In this document: positions 1 through 6,635 of the stretch, piece after piece
Numbering within the stretch: the first letter of the stretch is position 1
Layout: each line of letters opens with the position of its first letter
From: Stramonita haemastoma
Taxonomy: Eukaryota > Mollusca > Gastropoda > Neogastropoda > Muricidae
Assembly (NCBI GenBank): GCA_030674155.1
Contig: CM060324.1
Coordinates: 50,039,535-50,049,534, forward strand
Reading direction: 5' to 3'
DNA: 10,000 bases
Notes under the pieces: generated by a model
The model's input: the letters and a program-made list of their open reading frames with translations, nothing else
Told to the model about the DNA's origin: nothing
Database searches by the model: none
Position numbers and translations under genes: made by a program

Positions 1-47
<47 letters not shown>
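1..47. repeat. (AG)n dinucleotide microsatellite, cut by window edge
   Basis: This is an uninterrupted AG array of at least 23 copies that begins at the first base of the window, so its true length is unknown. It is the reverse complement of the (CT)n tracts further along and could pair with them. Confidence 0.98.
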
Positions 48-49
<2 letters not shown>

Positions 50-219
50 CCGATTTGATCAGTACAACAGGTCCTGAGTAAGTACATCTGCACTTGGCTT
101 CAAACACAATCATTGATTGTACTCCTTCAAAACAATGATAGTAACAATGCATGCTATGTCAATATAACCAGTTTTCTGAAAAATTCATCAGTTGGCAGGC
201 AGGTTAATTTGCTTCGTTA

Positions 220-222
220 TCT

Positions 223-264
<42 letters not shown>

Positions 265-351
265 CTCTCCTCCTCTCCTCTCTCTCCCTCTCTCTCTCTC
301 TCTCCTCTCTCCACTCTCTCTCTCTCCCTCTCCTCTCTCTCCTCTTCCCCC
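220..351. repeat. (CT)n tract with CCT/CTCC interruptions
   Basis: This is about 130 bases of almost pure pyrimidine on the + strand, mainly CT dinucleotides broken by extra C residues and one A near 313. It ends in a short C run. Long S/L/P- or E/R-rich open frames cross it on both strands only because CT and AG repeats lack stop codons. Confidence 0.97.
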
Positions 352-726
352 GTCCACCCGACTGCTTTTTTATTCATTAAAAACTGAGCAGACACCTGTT
401 TTCTACCTTTTCTGACATAAAATGTTATGTAACATCAAAATGCAAGTGAAGTTTCAAAATTTCCACGAGTATAAAGGCAGCAAGTGAAGAAATGATGTCT
501 TTAATAATTCATCAGTTACATTTGTTTCAACAGGACTGATTTGTTATGGCAATGGTTTTTGTTTGGGTTTTTTTAGGTGCTTTTAATAACAAGTTTCGTT
601 TTGTTTGATGGAGAGGTACACTATAAGCTATTCGCTTGTTAGTGCTCTACATGGATTTGTGTACGATGTGTTTTTCTTTTCTGAATGGCTTTTGTTTAAC
701 CCGAAGTAGAACGACAAAGCAGAGGA
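352..726. other. Unique AT-rich spacer, no gene seen
   Basis: This is about 375 bases of non-repetitive AT-rich sequence. No open frame of convincing composition, RNA gene or splice-flanked exon is visible. It contains one 14-bp palindrome at 422-435. The 12-mer AATTCATCAGTT at 507-518 repeats a copy at 182-193 just before the CT tract. Confidence 0.6.
422..435. promoter_or_regulatory. Palindrome containing a PAR-bZIP-like site
   Basis: The sequence ATGTTA-TG-TAACAT is an inverted repeat. Its core, GTTATGTAAC, fits the RTTAYGTAAY consensus known for PAR/E4BP4-type bZIP factors. There is no adjacent gene to support a role. A site of this degeneracy is expected by chance about once in a few tens of kilobases. 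Confidence 0.2.
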
Positions 727-774
727 AACCCCAACCCCAAAAAAAAAACGAACAACAACAAAAAAAAACCGCAC

Positions 775-839
<65 letters not shown>

Positions 840-883
840 CACCACCAACACACACACACACACACACACACCACACACACACA

Positions 884-917
<34 letters not shown>

Positions 918-969
918 ACACCACACACCCCACACCACACACACAACAACACACACACACACACACAAC

Positions 970-1022
<53 letters not shown>

Positions 1023-1027
1023 CACAA
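727..1027. repeat. A/C-rich leader and interrupted (CA)n microsatellite
   Basis: C and A homopolymer-like runs and AAC triplets (727-772) lead into a long (CA)n array from about 773. The array is interrupted by ACC and AAC units (for example around 839-848, 915-938 and 945-950) and one CAGAC at about 882. Alternating purine-pyrimidine DNA like this can adopt the Z form. The H/T-rich and C/V-rich open frames across it are repeat artefacts. Confidence 0.97.
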
Positions 1028-1071
1028 AAAGAGAAGAAGAAAGAAAGAAGAAAGAAGAAAGAAAGAAAGAA
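1028..1071. repeat. Purine GAAA/GAAGAA repeat
   Basis: This is a short all-purine stretch of GAA and GAAA units directly abutting the (CA)n array, followed by G6. The purine strand is the + strand here, opposite to the long pyrimidine block at 2836-4436. Confidence 0.9.
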
Positions 1072-1178
1072 TGGGGGGAAAAGCAAACGGAAAATTTTGT
1101 GTCTGCATGTTGCACTCGTGGGCACGGCATGACAGGACGAAAGGTTTGCGGATTAAATGATCATTCCAGGAGCTTCTT

Positions 1179-1181
<3 letters not shown>

Positions 1182-1222
<41 letters not shown>

Positions 1223-1238
1223 CTCTCTCTACTCTCTC

Positions 1239-1290
<52 letters not shown>
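1182..1290. repeat. (CT)n microsatellite
   Basis: This is about 109 bases of CT repeat with a short imperfect segment near 1219-1240. The second half, 1241-1290, is essentially pure. The flanks on both sides are unique. Confidence 0.98.
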
Positions 1291-1293
<3 letters not shown>

Positions 1294-1492
1294 CAGTCTT
1301 TTTTTCTTCTTCCATTCCTATAATCCAGTAATTTAACCATCCTCCAACAACATCGGTGTATTACACACACACAACGTGGCTTGACTGACCAGTAGAATGC
1401 CCTCCACACAAATTCACACTATGCAAATTTGAACACGTCCTTGAAAAGGACAGGGGAGGGGGGTAAATGATAATATCATCCATCCCATTTCA
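1291..1492. other. Unique spacer
   Basis: This spacer is non-repetitive except for a small CA run near 1363-1373 and a G-rich patch near 1450-1463. I recognise nothing coding. Confidence 0.5.
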
Positions 1493-1507
1493 CCCCCCCC
1501 CCCCCCC
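1493..1507. repeat. Poly-C run (C15)
   Basis: This is an uninterrupted run of 15 C. The complementary G15 strand could form G-quadruplex structures. Homopolymers of this length are also prone to length error in sequencing. Confidence 0.95.
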
Positions 1508-1746
1508 ATTTATCCACGACTGACTTGTTTTGGTAGAGCATAGAGATCTTGCCGATGGTTTAAAAAAAACAAAAAAACATTTCTTTTATTGGCTGTACGG
1601 ACTATTCACTCTGGCCAGTTTATGTCCACCTTTCTTTTTTACGTATGTGTGTGTGTATGTTCCTCTGGCCATCGCAAGCTTGGCTGACCGCATTTAATAA
1701 CTCACTGACTGACCGGTAAACTAACGTTGGTGTCCTACACCAACCA
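1508..1746. other. Unique spacer with short A-rich and GT-rich patches
   Basis: The spacer contains an A-rich patch near 1562-1577 and a short (GT)n near 1646-1656. No coding region or structural RNA is recognised. Repeated CTGAC words near 1683-1713 hint at an old, short tetranucleotide array. Confidence 0.5.
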
Positions 1747-1916
1747 CCCCCCCCCCCCCCCCCTCCCACCTCCCACCCTCTCTCCATCCCACCCCAAACT
1801 CCCCTCTCAAACTGACATTCTACATTTTTCTCCCTCGCAAACTCCCCCCCCCCCCCCCCTCTCCTCCCTCTCCACTCTCTCTCTCCTCCTCTCTCTCTCT
1901 CTCTCTCTCCTCTCTA

Positions 1917-1964
<48 letters not shown>

Positions 1965-2098
1965 TCTCTCCTGTATTCCCCCCCCTCCCCGCCCCTCCTC
2001 ACCACAACACATTCTCCTCGATCTCCATCTCCCTCCCCCTACCCCCTCTCAACTTCCCCCCACCCCCCTTCCCCCTCCACGTACCTCTCTCACCGTCC
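1747..2098. repeat. C-rich and CT-rich low-complexity block
   Basis: C17 at 1747-1763 and C16 at 1844-1859 bracket a C/T/A-rich stretch. An interrupted (CT)n tract follows at 1860-1971, and then C-rich pyrimidine sequence to about 2098. The + strand is strongly pyrimidine throughout. A P/S/L-rich open frame crosses it, but its composition is explained by the repeat. Confidence 0.93.
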
Positions 2099-2124
2099 AT
2101 GTCCAGTTTCAAAAATGGACTTAC

Positions 2125-2273
2125 CTTTTGCGTGGTGGTGTCCAAGGGTTGCCCACAGCAGGTAACCGCTGCTTGAAACTGACACCTGTTGCCTCATGTG
2201 TCACCCAGCCGCTGACCCGTGACCTCTTGCCGGGTCCAGGACAGGGTCATGAACTTTTGGCGTGACCCAATCG
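2125..2273 (-). other. Candidate internal exon using (CT)n as polypyrimidine tract
   Basis: Read on the minus strand, the 76-base (CT)n array at 2278-2353 ends in CCCAG at 2278-2274, an ideal 3' splice site. The sequence CAAAAG|GTAAGT, with the exon ending at 2125, is an ideal 5' splice site. The enclosed 149 bases are unique and GC-richer than the surroundings. All three frames contain a stop, so it cannot be a fully coding internal exon. It could be a 5'-UTR or non-coding-RNA exon, or coding only after an internal start. A competing + strand reading exists: an acceptor at about 2106 and a weaker donor, GTAACC, at 2161, enclosing a 54-base open segment. No transcript evidence is available. 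Confidence 0.3.
2213..2268. promoter_or_regulatory. Cluster of nuclear-receptor-type half-sites (DR1 + IR0)
   Basis: TGACCC (2213-2218), one spacer base and TGACCT (2220-2225) form a direct repeat with spacing 1 on the minus strand. GGGTCA (2244-2249) abuts TGAACT (2250-2255) as an inverted repeat with no spacer. A fifth half-site, TGACCC, lies at 2263-2268. DR1 and IR0 arrangements are the known binding layouts for RXR/HNF4/COUP-type and ecdysone- or thyroid-type receptors. Function is inferred from pattern only. The cluster overlaps the candidate exon. Confidence 0.3.
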
Positions 2274-2275
2274 CT

Positions 2276-2277
<2 letters not shown>

Positions 2278-2353
<76 letters not shown>
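2278..2353. repeat. (GA)n microsatellite
   Basis: This is a pure GA array of 38 copies, followed by degenerate GA-rich sequence to about 2364. It has the opposite polarity to the CT tracts at 220, 1182, 1860, 3361, 4050 and 4325. On the minus strand it supplies the pyrimidine tract of the candidate acceptor site at 2274. Confidence 0.98.
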
Positions 2354-2358
<5 letters not shown>

Positions 2359-2364
2359 AGAGAA

Positions 2365-2835
2365 ATTGCTTTTTTTGTTGGTTGTTTTTCTTTTTTAGAA
2401 TGATAGAAAAAAATGGGTGAGAGAAGTAAGGGAAGAAGAATGTTTCAGATCTTTGTAGCTTCGAAAGTGAATAAATATGTGTGTGTCAAAGTCCTTTTTT
2501 TCTTTCCAGATGGTGTATTATATAAGTAATGTATTTGCTTCTTTTTTTTTTTTATCCATCAAGCCATCTGTCTTGAAACAAAATAACGTTATCAATAACA
2601 TTTATGTATTTAACTTAAATGATGTGTAGGTAGATTAACAATATTGTCCAGTTAACGTCTGGACCAGTTTGACACAAAGAAGTCGAACGTCTAAAAATCC
2701 ATTTAACGACAAGGAAATCACTTAAAGACAACACCGCATACCGAACACGATTGCCAATCCGTATCTTTAGCGGAGCAGTGTATGTAAACTGCATTGTTGT
2801 CGGTAGGTTTTAAGTACTACTAGCATTGTTCGTCT
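2365..2835. other. Unique AT-rich spacer, no gene seen
   Basis: This is about 470 bases of AT-rich, mostly non-repetitive DNA. It has a T11 run near 2541-2553 and many stops in all frames. I recognise no coding exon, RNA gene or mobile element. Confidence 0.6.
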
Positions 2836-2974
2836 ACTTTCCTTTTTTCTTCTGTCACTTTTTCTTTTCCTTTCTGTCTCTGTATCTTTCTTTGTTTCTT
2901 TCTTTGTTTCTTTGTTTCTTTGTTTGTTTCTTTCTTTCTCTTTCTTTTCTTTCTTTTCCTTCCTTCCTTTCTTC

Positions 2975-3009
<35 letters not shown>

Positions 3010-3083
3010 TTCTTTCTTTCTCTTTCTTTCTTTTCTTTCCTTCCTTTCTTTCTTTTCTTCTTTCTTTTTTTCTCCCCCTTTTT
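2836..3083. repeat. (TTTC)n-rich pyrimidine tract
   Basis: This is about 245 bases of TTTC units mixed with TTTG, TTCC and TTTTC variants. The cleanest segment is near 2974-3010. It is almost free of purines on the + strand apart from the TTTG units at its start. K/R/E-rich open frames on the minus strand are products of the repeat. Confidence 0.95.
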
Positions 3084-3360
3084 ATTTGTGCCAGTGCCAC
3101 GGATCAAAAATCTATTGTACTTGTTTTGTTTGTTTTGGATATGTTGCCATTTTTTTTGTTACCCTCCTCTACACTGTTTTCAACACTTCAGTGAATGATT
3201 TATTCGTTCGTTCACGTATCCGTTCACCTCTCTGCTTATTTATTTGTTCGTTTCTGCGTTTTATTTTGTCTTCCTTTCTGATTTTTTTGTCTGTCTGTTT
3301 TTACTTTTCTTTTCTTCTCTTTCTTTCTTTCTTTCAGCTTATTAATTTTTTATTTCTTTT

Positions 3361-3398
3361 CCTCTCTCTCTCTCACTCACTCACTCACTCACTCACTC

Positions 3399-3490
<92 letters not shown>

Positions 3491-3493
3491 TCT

Positions 3494-3524
<31 letters not shown>

Positions 3525-3536
3525 GTCCTCTCTCTT
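3361..3536. repeat. (CT)n tract with embedded (TCAC)n
   Basis: A short CT array opens into about six TCAC units (3373-3398), then about 135 bases of CT dinucleotides with TTC and CTC slips. T-rich TTTC-like DNA flanks both sides (3300-3360 and 3537-3559). Confidence 0.97.
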
Positions 3537-3610
3537 TCTTTCTTTTTTCTTTCTTTTTATAGGACTTCTTCCTATACCCATTTGTTTGATTATTTCTTTC
3601 CTGTGAAGTT

Positions 3611-3662
3611 CTTGTTGTTGTTGTTGTTGTTGTTTGTTGTTGTTGTTGTTGTTGTTGTTGTT
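3611..3662. repeat. (TTG)n trinucleotide tract
   Basis: About 17 TTG units with a single one-base slip near 3633 change abruptly to TTC at 3661. The same TTG-then-TTC order recurs at 6307-6378. Confidence 0.96.
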
Positions 3663-3737
3663 CTTCTTCTTCTTCTTCTTCTTCTTCTTCTTCTTCTTCT
3701 TCTTCTTCTTCTTCTTCTTCTTCTTCTTCTTCTTCTT
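3661..3737. repeat. (TTC)n trinucleotide tract
   Basis: This is about 25 uninterrupted TTC units (GAA on the minus strand). Long pure GAA/TTC arrays are known to form triplex (H-DNA) structures. Reading frames through it give poly-L, poly-F, poly-S, poly-K, poly-E or poly-R and are not genes. Confidence 0.97.
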
Positions 3738-3800
3738 GTATTTGGTCTGCTTGTTCTTGTTCTTCTTGTTCTTTGCGTTCTTCTTTGCATTCTTCTTTTT
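3738..3800. repeat. TTGTTC mix with two 12-bp units
   Basis: Mixed TTG/TTC units lead into two adjacent 12-mers, TTCTTTGCGTTC at 3769-3780 and TTCTTTGCATTC at 3781-3792. The same 12-bp unit makes up the minisatellite at 6636-6905, about 2.9 kb away. Confidence 0.85.
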
Positions 3801-4039
3801 TTTTTTCGTCGTTGTCGTCTTCTTTACTCCGTTTTCTTCATGCCTCCTGTGTCTTCTTTTCTTCATTCAGTCTCCCATCCTTTGTCCTGCTCCTGCTCTT
3901 TGTGTGTCTGTTTGTCTGTGCGATTCTCTTCCAGTCAGTCAGCTAGTCTGTCCATTTGTCTTTCAGTGGGTCTTTTACTTTCTTTCTGTCTCTACATACC
4001 CCCCACTCCACCCCCAACTTAATCTACCCCGCGCAGCCT
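3801..4039. other. Pyrimidine-rich unique spacer
   Basis: This is T- and C-rich sequence without a clear repeat unit, containing a T9 run and short TGTCTGT and CAGT words. No gene is recognised. Confidence 0.5.
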
Positions 4040-4048
4040 CCCCCCCCC

Positions 4049-4146
<98 letters not shown>

Positions 4147-4214
4147 CCCTCTCCTCTCCTCTCTCTCTCCTCTCTCTCTCTCTCCTCCTCTCTCTCATCT
4201 CTCTCCTCTCTCTC
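4040..4214. repeat. C9 run and (CT)n tract
   Basis: C9 at 4040-4048 precedes about 165 bases of CT repeat. The repeat is nearly pure at 4091-4142 and increasingly interrupted by CTCC units towards its end. It finishes in CTCAG, which resembles a + strand splice acceptor, but no convincing exon follows. Confidence 0.97.
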
Positions 4215-4266
4215 AGCCGATGAATTAGTATGTAAATGCTTACTCTGTTACCCTTGAAAGAAAGAT

Positions 4267-4317
4267 CATTCATTCATTCATTCATTCATTCATTCATTCA
4301 TTCATTCATTCATTCAT
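4267..4317. repeat. (CATT)n tetranucleotide array
   Basis: Nearly 13 uninterrupted CATT copies are followed by a shortened CATCATT at the junction with the next CT tract. Confidence 0.97.
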
Positions 4318-4324
4318 CATTCAT

Positions 4325-4336
4325 TCTCTCTCTCTC

Positions 4337-4376
<40 letters not shown>

Positions 4377-4436
4377 TCTCTCCTCTCTCTCTCTCTCTCT
4401 CTCACTCTTCTCCTCTCTCTCTCTCTCTCTCTCTCC
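4325..4436. repeat. (CT)n tract
   Basis: This is about 110 bases of CT dinucleotides with several CTCC slips and one CAC interruption near 4403. It closes the 1.6 kb pyrimidine-rich block. Confidence 0.97.
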
Positions 4437-4466
4437 GAACATACCCAGCACCACCACCCCTCTGGA

Positions 4467-4486
4467 TGTCTGTCTGTCTGTCTGTC
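4467..4486. repeat. (TGTC)5 array
   Basis: Five perfect TGTC units. They are exactly complementary in sense to the (CAGA) and (ACAG) arrays at 4582-4604 and 4629-4648, so an imperfectly spaced hairpin with a 95-base loop is possible. Confidence 0.95.
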
Positions 4487-4581
4487 TCTCTCTTTTCTCC
4501 ACATCCCCCCCTCCCCAGTCTCTCATTGTGCTGATAAAGAAGAAGGAAGAGTGGTGCTAGCCTTGGCTGCCGGGCCCAGTG

Positions 4582-4648
4582 CAGACAGACAGACAGACAG
4601 ACAGTGTAGTGTAGTGAAGAGCAAAGGGACAGACAGACAGACAGACAG
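4582..4648. repeat. Two (CAGA)n arrays separated by 24 bases
   Basis: (CAGA)n at 4582-4604 and (ACAG)5 at 4629-4648 are split by a spacer containing two GTAGT words. Both arrays are reverse complements of the TGTC array at 4467-4486. Confidence 0.95.
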
Positions 4649-4750
4649 GCCAGCCACACCACTAGCATTTGCAGAAGTAAAGTCTGATGGAAGACATGAT
4701 GGGCTTTGCAGATGAAATCAGCTTCTGTCTGTAGGTAGCCCTGTGCCACC

Positions 4751-4778
4751 GCTGTTGCTGCTGCTGCTGCTGCTGCTT
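4751..4778. repeat. Short (CTG)n array
   Basis: Six pure CTG triplets (4758-4775) are preceded by a CTGTTG variant. The tract is short and probably stable. It lies in unique DNA with no supported coding frame, so a polyglutamine or polyleucine reading is not justified. Confidence 0.9.
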
Positions 4779-4881
4779 CTAGGGGTCAACACTTCGGCTG
4801 CAGTCCACCTTTTCCAGATTTGTCCCTTTTTGTGTGTATTTTCCTATAATTATCAGGCGAAACAAAATACCTCTGTTTCAG

Positions 4882-4986
4882 CTAACAACAACAACAAACA
4901 AACAAACAAAAGAAAACAAAAAAAATCACCAACCAAAGAAACAAACCCAAAAAGCAAAAAACAAAAAAACACACCAAAAACAAATC
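4882..4986. repeat. A-rich (AAC)n/(AAAC)n low-complexity tract
   Basis: AAC triplets change into CAAA tetramers and then into irregular A-rich, C-containing sequence. The + strand contains almost no G or T. A similar A/C-rich tract sits at 9347-9450. Confidence 0.9.
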
Positions 4987-5181
4987 CCCCTTCTCATCTC
5001 CCCCTCCAGCCAAAATATCCACCCAAAAAAATCCATTGTCAGTAAGTCTCCCTGACTCACACTTTATGCGGTTTTTGCATACATTTTGTTGGTTTGACCG
5101 TGGATAAGTGTTAAACGAGCAATTTCTTTGTCTTCTGCATACTGTTAGCCTCTCAGCCACAACAAGCCACATGCTGCAGGA
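4987..5181. other. Unique spacer
   Basis: This is unique sequence of moderate composition. Nothing coding or repetitive is recognised apart from a C/T-rich start. Confidence 0.45.
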
Positions 5182-5233
5182 GTCAAGTCAAAGTCAAGTC
5201 AAAAACACTTTAATCATTCCTGAAGGGCAGTTA
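5182..5233 (-). mobile_element. Retroposon 3' tail fragment, copy A
   Basis: Read on the minus strand, 5233-5196 matches the + strand segment 8527-8565. I count 33 identical columns of 39, with one gap. Shared blocks are TGCCCTTCA, GATTAAAGT and TTTTGACTT. Copy A then continues with three further imperfect GACTT-type units to about 5182, as expected of a SINE or LINE 3' tail that ends in a variable short tandem repeat. The TGCCCTTCAGG core can fold into a small hairpin. The 5' body is not delimited; bases 5234-5300 may belong to it. I infer a retroposon from the dispersed, inverted copies and the tail. I cannot name the family. Confidence 0.65.
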
Positions 5234-5242
5234 TAAGGAGTC

Positions 5243-5545
5243 ATCAGTGTTAGACAAAAGCTATCCTCAGATGATGACTATTAGTTTTCCTCCTTTGTTG
5301 TTGTTGTTTGTTTCACATTTACCTGGCATCAGTCTAGTTTGTCAAAACACAGGACGTTTTGTCATACATTAGAATGTTTTCGAACCATCAGAGAATTTTC
5401 TGTAAAAGCACCCGACAGAAGACCCTACTTCAGCCGGAAGGTAAAGGTGGAGTGTGGCCTTTCAGGCAGATCCACAGCGTTTTCTCCATCTTAACCCATT
5501 ACTATCTAACGTTTTATCTTGCCCGTGAATTTTTTTTGTTATTTG
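5243..5545. other. Unique spacer, no supported gene
   Basis: This is about 300 bases of unique DNA. An open frame starting near 5359 crosses it but has no recognisable domain, and its C-terminal third is the TATTG repeat. CGGAAG|GTAAAG at about 5436-5447 resembles a donor site, but no matching acceptor or coding upstream segment is evident. Confidence 0.45.
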
Positions 5546-5635
5546 GTATTGTATTGTATTGTGTGTGTTGTGTTGAACTGTATTGTATTGTGTTGTATTG
5601 TGTTTCTATTACACTGCATTGAAAGGAATTGCATT
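5546..5635. repeat. Degenerate (TATTG)n pentanucleotide array
   Basis: Units of TATTG with TGTTG, CATTG and related variants keep a 5-base period. The unit is the reverse complement of the CAATA/CAATG units at 8245-8337, so the two arrays are the same satellite type in opposite orientation. Confidence 0.85.
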
Positions 5636-5649
5636 TTAATGCACAGTTA

Positions 5650-5815
5650 ATTCCCGAAAATGGAAGGAACTTACCCTAATGGGGGGATTGAAAACGTTTA
5701 CCACTCTGCTTACCAAGAACCAAACACACACACAGGTTAAAGATCCTGTAGGTCCTGTCTCCATTTTGTTTTGGGTTTAGATGCACGAGTGACCACTATA
5801 CCATAGACTGCGTGA
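5650..5815 (-). mobile_element. Possible SINE fragment, reverse orientation
   Basis: The segment includes GGGGGATTGAAAACGTTTAC, a short CACACACA run and GGTTAAAGATCC. It ends in GACCACTATACCATAGACTG. On the minus strand that end reads GGTATAGTGGTCACTC, close to the A-box region of an aspartate- or glutamate-type tRNA. Together this resembles dispersed molluscan tRNA-derived SINEs as I remember them. The B box is not clear, so the copy is decayed or truncated. The match rests on recollection, not on a search, and the limits are approximate. Confidence 0.4.
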
Positions 5816-5930
5816 CTGTCTGGGCTTGTGATGGCTCTAGTGTGGATTGCAATGCCTGTTCTTCCATACAGCTTCACCTAACACAGACTGTAAAGAGTTA
5901 AAGAGAAAGCAACCCAAAGTCTGATGTAGG

Positions 5931-6001
5931 GAGCTTTAGCTCTGGCGCTATTCCTGAACTGCGCACTTTCTGACACGGGCAGGCGTCGGTTTAAATCTAA
6001 C
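5931..6001 (+). other. Weak tRNA-like pol III promoter pattern (SINE head?)
   Basis: TAGCTCTGGCG at 5937-5947 is a partial A-box match, and GGTTTAAATCT at 5988-5998 is a good B-box match. A T-stem-like pairing of 5985-5989 with 5997-6001 has one mismatch. No complete cloverleaf can be folded: the acceptor arms do not pair. It is therefore not a functional tRNA gene, but it may be the tRNA-derived head of an old SINE. GAGCT-TT-AGCTC at 5931-5942 is a small palindrome in the same place. Confidence 0.25.
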
Positions 6002-6104
6002 TTACAGACCACAGCTCGCTGAGATATCCCCCCCCCACCACCACCCCTACCACCCTCACATCCTTCGCAAATCGCCAGCGGACTGCAGGAAAATGGAGGC
6101 AGGG

Positions 6105-6136
6105 AGAGACTGACTACAACGGGGGGGTCAGTCTCT
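6105..6136. repeat. Perfect 10-bp inverted repeat with 12-base loop
   Basis: AGAGACTGAC (6105-6114) is exactly complementary to GTCAGTCTCT (6127-6136). The loop contains most of a G7 run. The stem-loop could act in RNA or mark the edge of an insertion, but there is no gene next to it and it lacks a terminator-like tail. Confidence 0.6.
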
Positions 6137-6181
6137 GAGCTAGATTGATTGCAAGTGTCGGACAATATGGTCAAGATCTGG

Positions 6182-6207
6182 CTTTCTTTCTTTCGTTCTT
6201 TCGTTCT

Positions 6208-6244
<37 letters not shown>

Positions 6245-6254
6245 TTTCTTTCTT
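6182..6254. repeat. (TTTC)n tract
   Basis: This is about 70 bases of TTTC units with TTCG and TTC variants at the start. It forms the left end of the compound mosaic that continues to 6905. Confidence 0.95.
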
Positions 6255-6630
6255 GTTCTTCTTGTTCTTCTTGTTCTTGTTCTTCTTGTTCTTGTTCTTC
6301 TTGTGCTTGTTGTTGTTGTTGTTGTTGTTGTTCTTCTTCTTCTTCTTCTTCTTCTTCTTCTTCTTCTTCTTCTTCTTCCCCACCCCAACCACCACCACCA
6401 CCACCACCACCACCACCACCACCACCACCACCACCACCACCACCGTCATCACATGATCATCATTCATCATCATCATCATCATCATCATCAATCATCATCC
6501 ATCATCATCATTCATCACCATCATCATCATCATCTCTCATCTTCTTCTTCTTCTTCTTCTTCTTCTTCTTCTTCTTCTTCTTCTTCTTCTTCTTCTTCTT
6601 CTTCTTCTTCTTCTTCTTCTTCTTCTTCTC
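6255..6630. repeat. Compound trinucleotide mosaic TTG-TTC-ACC-ATC-TTC
   Basis: The order on the + strand is mixed TTC/TTG (6255-6306), TTG (6307-6331), TTC (6331-6378), a CCCCACCCC bridge, ACC (6388-6444), ATC with slips (6446-6540) and TTC, about 30 copies (6540-6629). Neighbouring units mostly differ by one base. The frames across it encode runs of single residues in all six readings, so none is credible as a protein. Confidence 0.96.
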
Positions 6631-6635
6631 TCTTC

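Noticed and set aside
647..1108. Long open frames rich in C/V on the minus strand and H/T on the + strand
   Set aside because: They are read through the interrupted (CA)n array; dinucleotide repeats lack stops in every frame. The peptides are pure repeat translation.
4215..4240. Micro-exon after CTCTCAG acceptor at 4214 with GTATGT nearby
   Set aside because: The intervening bases are too few and carry a stop. Any CT array followed by AG will mimic an acceptor.
2820..4257. Overlapping long frames (K/R/E-rich minus, F/S/L-rich plus)
   Set aside because: They arise from TTTC, TC and TTC arrays. All frames on both strands are open at once, which real genes do not show.
4402..4749. 115-residue minus-strand frame starting near the CTG array
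   Set aside because: It has a non-ATG start and is largely TGTC/CAGA and CT repeat translation. The short unique N-terminal part has no recognised homology.
4751..4778. Polyglutamine-type coding CAG/CTG repeat
   Set aside because: There are only six pure units, and no coding frame of normal composition surrounds it.
5359..5622. 87-residue open frame in mostly unique DNA
   Set aside because: No domain or plausible composition is seen. Its last third is the TATTG array, and no splice or start context supports it.
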